A stretch of 49,556 nucleotides of DNA. Origin: Collinsella sp. (lineage in GTDB: Bacteria; Actinomycetota; Coriobacteriia; Coriobacteriales; Coriobacteriaceae). Under the pieces are notes generated by a model, which was not told the origin of the DNA, did not search any database, and saw only the letters and a list, made by a program, of their open reading frames with translations. Within the stretch, counting starts at the first letter, position 1. Each line of letters starts with the position of its first letter. The stretch spans positions 1 through 49,556 of the forward strand of contig DXZU01000036.1 in the NCBI GenBank assembly GCA_019419525.1, in the 5' to 3' direction. The position numbers and the translations under genes are program-made. Below are positions 1-7,690 of this stretch, one piece after another.

Positions 1-1
1 G

Positions 2-70
2 CAACGCGTTGCGCTGAGTCCTGAGGCTGTTGCAATGAAAATGAGAATCAAGGATCCGGTTCTGTATTAA
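2..70 (+). CDS. C-terminal end of an unknown protein (partial)
   Basis: An open frame enters from the left edge and stops at TAA 68-70. It gives about 22 residues ending in MRIKDPVLY. The composition is compatible with a real carboxy terminus, but nothing identifies the protein. The next gene has its own promoter-like sequence from position 87, so this is probably the end of a separate upstream gene. Only the open frame supports it. Confidence 0.3.
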   Translation, partial: QRVALSPEAVAMKMRIKDPVLY

Positions 71-86
71 AAAACCCGCCAGGTTA

Positions 87-114
87 TTGTAAAAATGGAC
101 ATCCGCGCTACTAT
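87..114 (+). promoter_or_regulatory. Probable promoter of the ABC importer operon
   Basis: TTGTAA (87-92) and TACTAT (109-114) are separated by 16 nt and lie about 64 nt upstream of the lipoprotein start. A short hairpin (TGCACT 124-129 with AGTGCA 137-142) follows in the leader. I saw no T-box or known riboswitch there. Confidence 0.4.
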
Positions 115-177
115 AGTTCCACTTGCACTTTGTTTGAGTGCAGTGTTTCCAGCCATTTCTATACTGGGGGTAACGAT

Positions 178-1158
178 ATGAAGGATATCACCATCAGCCG
201 CAGGAGCCTTCTGGTCTCTGCTGGCCTGCTCGCGCTCGCTCCGCTCGCCGGATGCGGCGGCAACTCTGGTTCCGGCTCTGCTGCCGCCGGTTCCGACTAC
301 ACCGTCGGCGTTCTGCAGCTCACCGAGCACTCCGCACTCGACGCCGCCAACGACGGCTTTGTCAAGGCCATCAAGAAGAGCGGTCTTAAGGTCAAGATCG
401 ATCAGAAGAACGCCCAGAACGACCAGTCCACGTGTAAGTCCATCGCCGACAAGTTCGTGGGCGATGGCGTCGACCTGATCTATGCCATCGCTACGCCCGC
501 CGCGCAGGCCGCCGCCGGCGCCACCGCCGATATCCCCATCGTGGGCTGCGCCATCACCGACTACGCTGCCTCGGGCCTGGTCCAGGACAACGACAAGCCC
601 GGCACCAACGTCACCGGCGCCTCCGACCTCACCCCGGTCGCCGAGCAGCTCGAGATGATGCAGAAGGTCCTGCCCGACGTAAAGAAGGTCGGCCTGCTCT
701 ACTGCACCGCCGAGTCCAACTCCGACGTCCAGATCAAGGCCGCCAAGAAGGAACTCGACAAGCTGGGCCTGGAGTACACCGACTTCACCGTCTCGAGCTC
801 CAACGAGATCCAGTCCGTCGTCGAATCTGCCGTGGGCAAGGTCGACGCGCTGTACTCCCCCACCGATAACACCATCGCCGCGGGCGCCTCGCAGGTGGGC
901 CAGATCTGCAAGGAGAACAAGCTTCCCTACGTGACCGGCGAGGAGGGTATGTGCATGGCTGGCGGCCTGTTCACTCTCTCCATCAACTATGAGGACCTGG
1001 GCTACGCCGCGGGCGAGATGGCCGTCAAGATTATGAAGGGCGAGGCCAAGCCCGAGGATATGCCGATCAAGCATCTCTCGAGCAAGGACCTGGTCGTCGT
1101 CAAGAACGACGAGATGGCCGAGGCTCTGGGCATCGATCTTTCCGCTCTGGACGAGTAA
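178..1158 (+). CDS. trpX: ABC transporter substrate-binding lipoprotein (TrpX-like)
   Basis: A 326-residue solute-binding protein of the ABC_sub_bind family (PF04392). This family is paired with BPL-type permeases and includes the TrpX proteins proposed to bind tryptophan or other aromatic ligands. The start at 178 follows a G-rich ribosome site and gives a classic lipoprotein signal: twin arginines (SRRSLL, residues 7-12), a hydrophobic core, and lipobox LAGC with Cys26. The SRR pattern also allows Tat export. A Gly/Ser linker follows, then two alpha/beta lobes. Permease and ATPase genes follow on the same strand. The substrate is inferred only from family precedent, because no tryptophan-responsive leader was seen. 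Confidence is high for a binding protein and modest for the ligand. Confidence 0.85.
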   Translation: MKDITISRRSLLVSAGLLALAPLAGCGGNSGSGSAAAGSDYTVGVLQLTEHSALDAANDGFVKAIKKSGLKVKIDQKNAQNDQSTCKSIADKFVGDGVDLIYAIATPAAQAAAGATADIPIVGCAITDYAASGLVQDNDKPGTNVTGASDLTPVAEQLEMMQKVLPDVKKVGLLYCTAESNSDVQIKAAKKELDKLGLEYTDFTVSSSNEIQSVVESAVGKVDALYSPTDNTIAAGASQVGQICKENKLPYVTGEEGMCMAGGLFTLSINYEDLGYAAGEMAVKIMKGEAKPEDMPIKHLSSKDLVVVKNDEMAEALGIDLSALDE

Positions 1159-1229
1159 CGCCATGCGCGGTAGCGCGTCTAGGGCACGCACTCGTGCCGT
1201 TGCCGTGTTATTCAATATGTGAGCCACAG

Positions 1230-1258
1230 GGGCGAACGCCAAAGACCGGCGTTCGCCC
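1230..1258 (+). terminator. Strong hairpin between trpX-like and permease genes
   Basis: GGGCGAACGCC (1230-1240) pairs perfectly with GGCGTTCGCCC (1248-1258) around a 7-nt loop. The sequence after it (TGCTTGTT) is only moderately T-rich. Lying between the binding-protein and permease genes, it probably attenuates read-through or protects the upstream mRNA end, giving more lipoprotein than transporter core. Confidence 0.6.
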
Positions 1259-1362
1259 TGCTTGTTACGGATGAGACAAAACATCCGGCCGCAGCTCTTT
1301 TATGCATTGTTACCGCTATCATGGTGACTCACGTGTCCACCCTATCCTAGGAGGTATGAAGC

Positions 1363-2286
1363 ATGCTTATTGCATTGCAGGGCGCCGTTTCGCAGGGCGT
1401 CCTCTGGGGCATTATGGTGCTTGGCGTGTTTATCACGTTCCGCCTGCTCGACATCCCCGATATGACCTGCGACGGCAGCTTTGCCCTCGGCGGCTGCGTC
1501 TGCGCCGTGCTCATCGTCAATAATAATGTCGACCCGCTGCTCGCTGTTTTGGCCGGCATGTGTGCCGGTGCCATCGCGGGCGCCATCACGGGCATTTTGA
1601 CCACCGTCTTTGAGATTCCCGCGATCCTCGCCGGAATCCTCACCCAGATCAGCCTGTGGTCCATCAACCTGCGCATCATGGGCAAATCCAATACGCCCAT
1701 CCTTGCCAAGGGCACCATCTTCTCGTCTGTCAGCAACATGACGGGCCTGCCGCAGTCCACCGTCGCCATCATCCTGGGCATCTTGCTCGCTGTGGCTATC
1801 GTCGCCATCCTGTATTGGTTCTTTGGCACCGAGATCGGCTCGGCACTGCGCGCCACCGGCAACAACGAATACATGATCCGCGCTCTGGGCGTCAACACCA
1901 ACTCCACCAAGATGATCGCCCTCGTGCTCTCCAACGCCCTCATTGGCCTTTCGGGCGCGCTCATCTGCCAGAGCCAGAAGTACGCCGACATTGGCATGGG
2001 CACTGGTGCCATCGTTATCGGTCTTGCCGCCATTGTTATCGGCGAGGTGCTCGGCCGCCTGCTGCCCGGCGGTCTCACGCAGTTTAGTGTCCGTCTTGCC
2101 TCCGCCGTTTTTGGCTCCGTAGTGTACTTCCTTATCCGCGCCATCGTGCTGCAGTTGGGCATGGACGCCAACGACATGAAGCTGCTCTCCGCCGTAATCG
2201 TCGCCGTGGCCCTGTGCGTGCCCGTGGTTTGGGAGCGCTATAAGCTCCGCAGCTCCTACACGAAGGGGGATGAGGCAGATGCTTAA
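1363..2286 (+). CDS. trpY: ABC transporter permease (TrpY-like)
   Basis: A 307-residue integral membrane protein of the LivH/BPL_transp type, with about eight to ten hydrophobic segments across its length and a short charged tail. It forms the membrane channel for the lipoprotein encoded upstream and is energised by the ATPase downstream. AGGAGG at 1350-1355 fixes the start at 1363. Its stop overlaps the ATPase start by 8 nt, implying translational coupling. The segment EIPAILAGILTQ and the long Ala/Gly/Ile-rich helices match permeases that accompany PF04392 binding proteins. The substrate is not determinable from this sequence. Confidence 0.85.
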   Translation: MLIALQGAVSQGVLWGIMVLGVFITFRLLDIPDMTCDGSFALGGCVCAVLIVNNNVDPLLAVLAGMCAGAIAGAITGILTTVFEIPAILAGILTQISLWSINLRIMGKSNTPILAKGTIFSSVSNMTGLPQSTVAIILGILLAVAIVAILYWFFGTEIGSALRATGNNEYMIRALGVNTNSTKMIALVLSNALIGLSGALICQSQKYADIGMGTGAIVIGLAAIVIGEVLGRLLPGGLTQFSVRLASAVFGSVVYFLIRAIVLQLGMDANDMKLLSAVIVAVALCVPVVWERYKLRSSYTKGDEADA

Positions 2287-3073
2287 GCTCTCACACGTCA
2301 AGAAGACCTTTAACAAGGGCACCGTCACCGAGAAGCGTGCTCTTACCGGCGTCGACCTTACCCTCAACGATGGCGACTTTGTAACCGTAATCGGCGGCAA
2401 CGGCGCCGGCAAATCCACGCTGCTCAACATGATCGCCGGCGTATATCCGCTCGATTCGGGCGTTATCGAGCTCGACGGCACCGATATCTCGCGCCTGAGC
2501 GTGTCGCAGCGTGCCAAGTACCTGGGCCGCGTGTTCCAGGACCCCATGCGCGGCACCGCAGCCGACATGCAGATCGCCGAGAACCTGGCCCTCGCCAAGC
2601 GCCGCGGCCAGCGTCGCGGTCTTTCGTGGGGCGTCACCAAGGCCGAGAAGGACGAGTACGTTGAGCTGCTCAAGCGCCTGGACCTTGGTCTGGACACGCG
2701 CCTCAACGCCAAGGTCGGCCTGCTTTCGGGTGGCCAGCGCCAGGCACTCACCCTGCTCATGGCAACGCTCACCAAGCCGCGCCTGCTGCTGCTCGACGAG
2801 CACACCGCGGCCCTCGACCCCAAGACGGCCTCTAAGGTGCTCAATCTGACCGAGGAGATTGTCGACGAGAACCACCTGACCACGCTCATGGTCACGCACA
2901 ACATGAACGACGCCATCCGTCTGGGCAATCGTCTGATCATGATGCACGAGGGCCACGTAATCTACGACGTGGCGGGCGATGAGAAGAAATCGCTCACCGT
3001 GGCCGACCTGCTGCAGAAGTTCGAGGAGGTCTCGGGCGGCGAGCTCGCCAACGACCGCATGCTGCTGAGTTAA
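2279..3073 (+). CDS. trpZ: ABC transporter ATP-binding protein (TrpZ-like)
   Basis: A 264-residue ABC ATPase completing the importer. Walker A GGNGAGKS, signature LSGGQRQ, Walker B LLLLDEH and the switch His in VTHN are all present, so it should be active. The start at 2279 is preferred over an in-frame ATG at 2270, because the GGGGG ribosome site (2265-2269) abuts the latter but sits 9 nt from the former. In the Walker B motif the residues after Asp-Glu are His-Thr (DEHTAALDP), as seen in this subfamily. A terminator-like repeat hairpin begins right at the stop codon, ending the operon. Confidence 0.9.
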   Translation: MLKLSHVKKTFNKGTVTEKRALTGVDLTLNDGDFVTVIGGNGAGKSTLLNMIAGVYPLDSGVIELDGTDISRLSVSQRAKYLGRVFQDPMRGTAADMQIAENLALAKRRGQRRGLSWGVTKAEKDEYVELLKRLDLGLDTRLNAKVGLLSGGQRQALTLLMATLTKPRLLLLDEHTAALDPKTASKVLNLTEEIVDENHLTTLMVTHNMNDAIRLGNRLIMMHEGHVIYDVAGDEKKSLTVADLLQKFEEVSGGELANDRMLLS

Positions 3074-3074
3074 A

Positions 3075-3110
3075 CCTGCCAAAAAGGGATGTTAATTTTG
3101 GCAGGTTTTA
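3075..3110 (+). terminator. Terminator of the ABC operon, repeated hairpin (CCTGCC type)
   Basis: CCTGCCAAAA (3075-3084) pairs with TTTTGGCAGG (3096-3105), followed by TTTTA. It starts one base after the stop codon of the ATPase gene. A near-identical element lies downstream of rph on the other strand (42495-42533), including the flanking TTTTATCTG. Confidence 0.85.
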
Positions 3111-3124
3111 TCTGCACAAACGTC

Positions 3125-3164
3125 AAAACCGCCGTAAAGGGGCAGATACCTTTGCGGCGGTTTT
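3125..3164 (+). repeat. Family A palindromic repeat, copy 1
   Basis: AAAACCGCCG and CGGCGGTTTT arms surround a loop containing AAAGGGGCAGATACCTTT. It is the most diverged of the five family A copies in this window, with compensatory GCC/GGC changes in the arms. It lies directly after another terminator, so it may be a second stop or a mobile-type palindrome. Confidence 0.75.
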
Positions 3165-3227
3165 CGCATATTATGTCGATAATCCAGCGTCAGCAGAGAC
3201 CACTGGTTAAGAACTAAGGAAACTGCC

Positions 3228-3330
3228 ATGAGAAGACCTCTTCCCCGTCTTGCTTGACCGTCGCACTCCTTACCGGCGTGCTCGCCGGCGCCCCAGCTTA
3301 CGCCACCGCGACCGCCCCATCTCAACTTAT
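3228..3330 (+). pseudogene. Possible remnant of a secreted-protein gene (signal peptide only)
   Basis: AAGGA at 3216-3220 precedes ATG at 3228, which reads MRRPLPRLA and then TGA. Shifting frame near 3255 gives TVALLTGVLAGAPAYATA, a convincing hydrophobic core and AYA-type signal-peptidase site. Together these look like a signal peptide broken by a frameshift, with no mature protein left before the terminator at 3333. It could be chance, since 100 nt of GC-rich sequence can mimic this. A leader RNA is an alternative. No function is proposed. Confidence 0.3.
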
Positions 3331-3332
3331 CG

Positions 3333-3362
3333 GCCCGTCCGATGTGATCGGACGGGCTTTTT
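3333..3362 (+). terminator. Rho-independent terminator
   Basis: GCCCGTCCGAT (3333-3343) and ATCGGACGGGC (3347-3357) pair perfectly over a 3-nt loop and are followed by TTTTT. No intact gene lies immediately upstream, which supports a decayed gene or small RNA between 3165 and 3333. Confidence 0.85.
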
Positions 3363-3405
3363 GGTGGGTATCATGGTTGAATGATCATTAGGAGGTTTTC
3401 CCTAC

Positions 3406-4173
3406 ATGGAATTGTTTGAGCCGATTCTTCATTTTTTTGAGCAACGGTGGGTCCACAACATCATCTGGGCCGTCATCTTGGCGATAGGCACCGCCGTCGC
3501 CGCCAAGGTTGCATCCAAGACCCTGCATCATCTGCTTAACCGAGACGATAACCCGCTTCCGGCATCGAGTATCTTCATCAACATCGCGCGCGCCGTCATC
3601 TGGATGATCGGCGGCAGCTTTATCCTCGACAACTGTTTTGGCATTAACGCAAACGCGCTCGTCGCCGCTCTTGGCGTCGGCGGCATCGCCATCTCGCTGG
3701 GCTTTCAGGATACGCTGTCAAACCTTATCGGCGGCATGCAGGTGACCTTTATGGGCATCATCAAGCCTGGCGACAACATCGAGGTCGGTGGCGTATCAGG
3801 CGTGGTCCAGGACATCACCTGGCGCCACACGACCATCGAAGATGCCTGCGGGCAGACTATCATCGTCCCCAACTCCAACATCTCCAAGAACACGCTCGTG
3901 CATTTGATGCCCTTTGGGCGCGTAGCCGTCCCCGTCGCGGTGAAAGACCCCTCAAAATGGGCTTCGCTCGACGCACTGGCAGACGAGCTGACCAGCGCCA
4001 CTAAAACGGCTGTCTCGCCCATCTCGGGTTTTGACAAGGAGCCGTATGTGCTCTTTAGCGAGATCGGCGACTTTGGCATTAAGGGTAAGATCATCTTTAT
4101 CGTCAGTGACGACAGCACCACCTTTACGGCAGCCGACGCCTGCATCCGCGCCATCGCCCCCATCATCGCCTAA
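3406..4173 (+). CDS. mscS: MscS-family mechanosensitive ion channel
   Basis: A 255-residue small-conductance mechanosensitive channel that would open under membrane tension to release solutes during hypo-osmotic shock. There are membrane segments at about residues 15-35 and 60-80. The Gly/Ala-rich pore helix follows (ALVAALGVGGIAISLGFQDT, about residues 84-103). The beta domain contains PGDNIEVGGVSGVVQDITWR and IIVPNS, the hallmark of the family. The C-terminal alpha/beta domain is complete. The start follows AGGAGG at 3390-3395. It appears monocistronic: a terminator lies upstream, and a family A repeat hairpin begins at its stop codon. Confidence 0.92.
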   Translation: MELFEPILHFFEQRWVHNIIWAVILAIGTAVAAKVASKTLHHLLNRDDNPLPASSIFINIARAVIWMIGGSFILDNCFGINANALVAALGVGGIAISLGFQDTLSNLIGGMQVTFMGIIKPGDNIEVGGVSGVVQDITWRHTTIEDACGQTIIVPNSNISKNTLVHLMPFGRVAVPVAVKDPSKWASLDALADELTSATKTAVSPISGFDKEPYVLFSEIGDFGIKGKIIFIVSDDSTTFTAADACIRAIAPIIA

Positions 4174-4211
4174 AACCACCGCAAAGGGGACAGGCACCTT
4201 TGTGGTGGTTT
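4173..4211 (+). terminator. Family A palindromic repeat, copy 2, acting as mscS terminator
   Basis: AACCACCGCAAAGG pairs with CCTTTGTGGTGGTT around GGACAGGCA, ending in TTT. The stem begins within the stop codon of the channel gene. Confidence 0.75.
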
Positions 4212-4267
4212 CGCATCGTGGTACCATGGTTCATATCGTTGTTTAAACGACTAAGGGAGTAGACACC

Positions 4268-6190
4268 ATGGAAGAGGCCTATCGTCAAGCGCGCAAGCGC
4301 GGCGAACAGGGACGCCGTCGCGCCATCAGCCAAAGCGAGCATCCATATCTTACGGACCTCGACAGCTTGGTCGCCCAGCTTCCCTGCGGGCAGCGCGAGA
4401 ACATCGGCCTGCGGGACATTCCGCTCGAAATGGTCGTCGGCACGGTTACCAAAGGTCGCCAGTCCGCCTTTTCGTGTAACTTTATGCCGCTGCTCCCCTG
4501 GAATACCGAATTCGCCCGCAAATGGTCCAACCTCTACGATATCCAAATCTCCGAGGGCTACCGCGACCCCATCATCGTCACCGAGTTCATGCACCGCTTT
4601 TACGTCCAAGAGGGCAACAAGCGTGTCAGCGTCCTCAAATTCCTTGACGCTCCGACGGTTTCGGCCAAGGTGACGCGTCTGTACCCCGGTAAGTGGGATT
4701 CCGTCGAGAGCCGCCTGTACGGTGAGTTTTGCGCCTTTTGGTACGTATGCCCCCTGTACGAGATTGAGTTTTCGCGCGAGGGCAGCTACGAGATGCTTGC
4801 CAAAATGCTCGGCCAAGATCTTGTCGAAAAATGGCCTCAAAAGAAGGTCGACTACCTACGTCACACCTTCCTGCTCTTTAAGCGCGCCTATCTTCGCGCG
4901 GGCGGCGACCACTTGGACATTACGCCTGCCGATGCCATGCTCGTCTACCTCAATGTGTACAACCAGGACCGTCTGCTGGATACGCCGACGGATATCGTCG
5001 TCAACCGTCTGTGCAAGATTTGGCGCGAGCTTGTCATTGCCGGCAAAAGCGACGAGGACAAAGTCGATCTTGTCGAAGCGCCGCAGCCCAACGAGAAAGA
5101 GGGCGCACCGACAAAAGCTACCTCGGGCGTGCTCAACTTCTTTATGAGCAAGACCGTCTACTCCACTGCCAATCCCATGCGAATCGCCTTTATCCACGAG
5201 TTTCCCTGTGCCACGTCGAGCTGGGACAGTCTACACGACCAGGGCCGCCGGTATCTTGATGAGCACTTTGGCGGCATCGTGCGCACCGAGGCGTTCGAGG
5301 ACTGCCACGATTCGGACGTGTTCTACGCCGCCGTCGAGACAGCCGTAAAGCACGGGGCGAACGTCATCTTCTCGACCTCACACCGGCTCATGGAATACAC
5401 GCTCAGGGCGTCAGTCGAGTATCCCCAGGTGCGGTTCCTTAACTGCTCAATCGGCCTTCCCCACCAAAGCGTCCGCTCGTACTTTGGAAAGATGTACGAG
5501 GCCAAGTTCCTACTGGGCGCCCTTGCCGCCAGCATGGCCGACAACCACCGTATTGGCTACCATGCGTCGGTCTTCGCCTCGGGCGCGCTGAGCGAAATCA
5601 ACGCCTTTGCGATTGGCGCCTCGCTGCTCGACCCCCGTGCGCAAATTATCCTGACCTGGGGCGATGTGCCCGCCGGAGGCCTTGCCGAGGCCATGTGCCG
5701 CGAAGGTGTAAGCGTCATGACCGGCGCCGATATGTCCAAGTCTCTCGAGGACCCCACCGCCTACGGGCTTCACCGTCTGGTAAACGGCAAGGAAGTTACC
5801 GGTATTGCTATGCCGGTATGGAACTGGGGCCGTTACTACGAACTCATCGTACGCAGCCTACTGCACGGCACATGGGACGAGACCGCCGATGACCAGCAGG
5901 TGCGCGCCGTCAACTACTGGTACGGTATGAGCTCCGGCGTCATCGATATTCGCTACGCTCCGGGCCTACCCTATCAGACGCGTAAACTTGTGCAGCTGCT
6001 TCGCAACGGCATTGTCGAGGGCTCCATCAACCCATTTGGCGGCGAGCTCCACAGCCAGGACGGCGTGGTTCAGATTGAGGGCTTCCCTCCCCTGCCGAGT
6101 ACGCAGATTGTCGAGATGAACTGGCTGGCTGACAACGTTATAGGCTCGATTCCGCAGCTCGATAACGAGCCGGAGGTCCGTGCCCTATGA
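4268..6190 (+). CDS. Cytoplasmic ParB-like / BMP-family substrate-binding domain protein
   Basis: A 640-residue protein with no signal peptide or membrane segment. Residues about 40-140 resemble a ParB-type N-terminal domain: PIIV, then FYVQEGNKRVSVLKF at 111-125, echoing the G-x-x-R box of ParB proteins. A helical linker follows. From Met304 (MRIAFIHEFP) to about residue 600 is a periplasmic-binding-like domain of the BMP/PnrA family (nucleoside-binding lipoproteins), with typical AFxxGxLAA (KFLLGALAASM) and GSINPFGGEL elements. A BMP domain inside the cell suggests a sensor rather than a transporter component. AAAGGGAG-type RBS at 4252-4258. The stop overlaps the next start (ATGA), coupling it to a phosphoesterase. 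The architecture is visible; the ligand and role are unknown. Confidence 0.75.
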   Translation: MEEAYRQARKRGEQGRRRAISQSEHPYLTDLDSLVAQLPCGQRENIGLRDIPLEMVVGTVTKGRQSAFSCNFMPLLPWNTEFARKWSNLYDIQISEGYRDPIIVTEFMHRFYVQEGNKRVSVLKFLDAPTVSAKVTRLYPGKWDSVESRLYGEFCAFWYVCPLYEIEFSREGSYEMLAKMLGQDLVEKWPQKKVDYLRHTFLLFKRAYLRAGGDHLDITPADAMLVYLNVYNQDRLLDTPTDIVVNRLCKIWRELVIAGKSDEDKVDLVEAPQPNEKEGAPTKATSGVLNFFMSKTVYSTANPMRIAFIHEFPCATSSWDSLHDQGRRYLDEHFGGIVRTEAFEDCHDSDVFYAAVETAVKHGANVIFSTSHRLMEYTLRASVEYPQVRFLNCSIGLPHQSVRSYFGKMYEAKFLLGALAASMADNHRIGYHASVFASGALSEINAFAIGASLLDPRAQIILTWGDVPAGGLAEAMCREGVSVMTGADMSKSLEDPTAYGLHRLVNGKEVTGIAMPVWNWGRYYELIVRSLLHGTWDETADDQQVRAVNYWYGMSSGVIDIRYAPGLPYQTRKLVQLLRNGIVEGSINPFGGELHSQDGVVQIEGFPPLPSTQIVEMNWLADNVIGSIPQLDNEPEVRAL

Positions 6191-6897
6191 ATATCCTAGC
6201 CATTGCCGATGTAGAGGAGCGCTGCCTGTGGGAATGTTTTCGCAAGGAGCGCTTTGAGGACGTTGACCTGATTCTATCCGCAGGCGACCTGGATCCGGAC
6301 TATCTTGAGTTTTTGGTCACTGTCATCAACAAACCGCTTGTGTACGTTCGTGGCAACCACGACGACCGCTACGCGCGCCATGCACCGGGCGGGTGCATTT
6401 GTGTTGAGGACAGCGTATATGTGTACCGAGGTATTCGCATTGCGGGTCTGGGCGGTTCCATGCGCTACCGCGACGGCGCGAACATGTATACCGAGCGCGA
6501 GATGGCAAAACGCATGCGCAAGCTATCGCGAAAAATCGCACTGGTAGACGGATGCGATATTCTACTTACCCATGCACCCGTCGCAGGCATGGGCGACCTG
6601 GACGACCTGCCGCATCGAGGATTCGAGTGCTTTAATGCGGCTCTTGAGTCTCGGGGTCCCGACTATATGATTCACGGGCATGTGCACCAAAGCTACGGCC
6701 CCAACTTTCAACGCGAGCGCCAACACCCATGCGGAACGAAGATTGTCAACGCCTGCGGCTATACCAAGATCGAAATTGACGAGGCGCGCTACCCCACGCG
6801 CGGTTGGAAGGCCGCTTGGCTCAACTCGCAAACCATGCGCCGCGAGCTCAAACGCCACGAAGCAATCGAGTCTTCAACCGCCAGAACCCCCTGGTAA
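6187..6897 (+). CDS. Calcineurin-like metallophosphoesterase
   Basis: A 236-residue metallophosphoesterase. Metal-ligand motifs are visible: Asp8 (IADVE), GD at 33-34, GNHD at 56-59, His129 in LTHAP, and HGHVH at 163-167. The first motif is D-V-E (Asp8, Glu10) instead of the usual D-x-H, so one metal site is altered. The same change is remembered from clostridial relatives, so it may be a clade trait. The four-base overlap with the ParB/BMP gene implies co-translation and a joint function, perhaps hydrolysis of a phosphorylated nucleotide or nucleoside sensed by its partner. The substrate is unknown. A family A hairpin follows 8 nt after the stop. Confidence 0.85.
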   Translation: MNILAIADVEERCLWECFRKERFEDVDLILSAGDLDPDYLEFLVTVINKPLVYVRGNHDDRYARHAPGGCICVEDSVYVYRGIRIAGLGGSMRYRDGANMYTEREMAKRMRKLSRKIALVDGCDILLTHAPVAGMGDLDDLPHRGFECFNAALESRGPDYMIHGHVHQSYGPNFQRERQHPCGTKIVNACGYTKIEIDEARYPTRGWKAAWLNSQTMRRELKRHEAIESSTARTPW

Positions 6898-6905
6898 CTG
6901 CCAAC

Positions 6906-6944
6906 AACCACCACGAAGGGGATAGGCACCTTTATGGTGGTTTT
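6906..6944 (+). terminator. Family A palindromic repeat, copy 3, terminator of the BMP-phosphoesterase pair
   Basis: AACCACCACGAAGG pairs with CCTTTATGGTGGTT around GGATAGGCA and runs into TTTT. The 21 nt that follow (GCTGACTCGTCCGACCTGTCC) recur after copy 4, showing that the repeated unit extends beyond the hairpin. Confidence 0.75.
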
Positions 6945-7011
6945 GCTGACTCGTCCGACCTGTCCATCACGGTGCTTGTGTAATTAACGAGAACACTCAT
7001 TGTTTTGTAAG

Positions 7012-7038
7012 GACGGCGCTCACGTGCCGTCTTTTTTT
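7012..7038 (+). terminator. Terminator upstream of the sigma factor gene
   Basis: GACGGC (7012-7017) pairs with GCCGTC (7026-7031) and is followed by seven T. It sits between the phosphoesterase operon and the ECF sigma gene. No ORF lies in the 70 nt upstream. It either backs up the preceding terminator or ends a short leader transcript. Confidence 0.7.
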
Positions 7039-7129
7039 GTCAACTTATGCAGTCTCGACCGTGTTGTATGTAGAGGGACCTCGCGAGACGCCTTCCCTAT
7101 ATCCACCACGACCAATTGGAGGTGACACT

Positions 7130-7690
7130 ATGCCTGCACGCCGTAACCGCAATAGCACGCTCCGATGCGATGCCGATCAGATCGAGCGGGAAGCAAAGCG
7201 CTTGGTCGACACGTATTCCGACCTCATCCTTCGATTGTGCTATTCGGCCCTTGGATCCGCTGACGACGCTCAAGACATCTGCCAGGACACGCTGATCAAG
7301 ATTCTCCAACGCACTCAACCGTTCGACTCGCTCGAACACGAACGTGCTTGGGTGATCCGAGTCGCACTGAACGCATGTCGCGATATCGGCCGTACGCACG
7401 CGAATCACCCGGTTGTCGACCTCGATTCGCTCCCCGATTTCTGCGCACCCGTAACACATACCGAGCAAGAATTCGCGCAACGCGACTGCGCCATTCTTTC
7501 CGCTGTCACGGCCCTGCCTCAAGCACAGCGCATCGCCATCTTTTTGCACTACTACGCAGGCATGAGCATCAGGGAAATCGCAGACGCCGTTCACGCGACG
7601 CCAGCTGCAACCGCCCAGCACCTTAGCCGCGGACGTGCGTCACTTCGGCTTTCCTTGAAAGGAGACCACAATGACTACGAATTCGAATGA
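7130..7690 (+). CDS. ECF-type RNA polymerase sigma factor
   Basis: A 186-residue sigma-70 family extracytoplasmic-function factor. Region 2 (about residues 20-85) carries the SADDAQDICQDTLIKI box. Region 4 (about 125-180) carries LPQAQRIAIFLHYYAGMSIREIADAV, a helix-turn-helix that binds the -35 element. GGAGG at 7118-7122 selects ATG 7130 over an upstream in-frame ATG at 7037 that has no ribosome site. The 3' end overlaps the next gene by 20 nt, whose product is a single-pass DUF4179 protein, the usual partner and probable anti-sigma factor. The stimulus is not visible in the sequence. Confidence 0.88.
   Translation: MPARRNRNSTLRCDADQIEREAKRLVDTYSDLILRLCYSALGSADDAQDICQDTLIKILQRTQPFDSLEHERAWVIRVALNACRDIGRTHANHPVVDLDSLPDFCAPVTHTEQEFAQRDCAILSAVTALPQAQRIAIFLHYYAGMSIREIADAVHATPAATAQHLSRGRASLRLSLKGDHNDYEFE

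Noticed and set aside
1..12. GCAACGCGTTGC palindrome at the left edge
   Set aside because: Twelve-base palindromes are common at this GC content and it lies inside the partial upstream gene.
67..1284. Long open frame antisense to the trpX-like gene
   Set aside because: Frame is open only because of GC-rich codon bias opposite a clear lipoprotein gene; no ribosome site and no recognisable motif.
7037..7129. N-terminal extension of the ECF sigma factor
   Set aside because: The extra 31 codons have no ribosome site and begin within the T-tract of a terminator; ATG 7130 has GGAGG.
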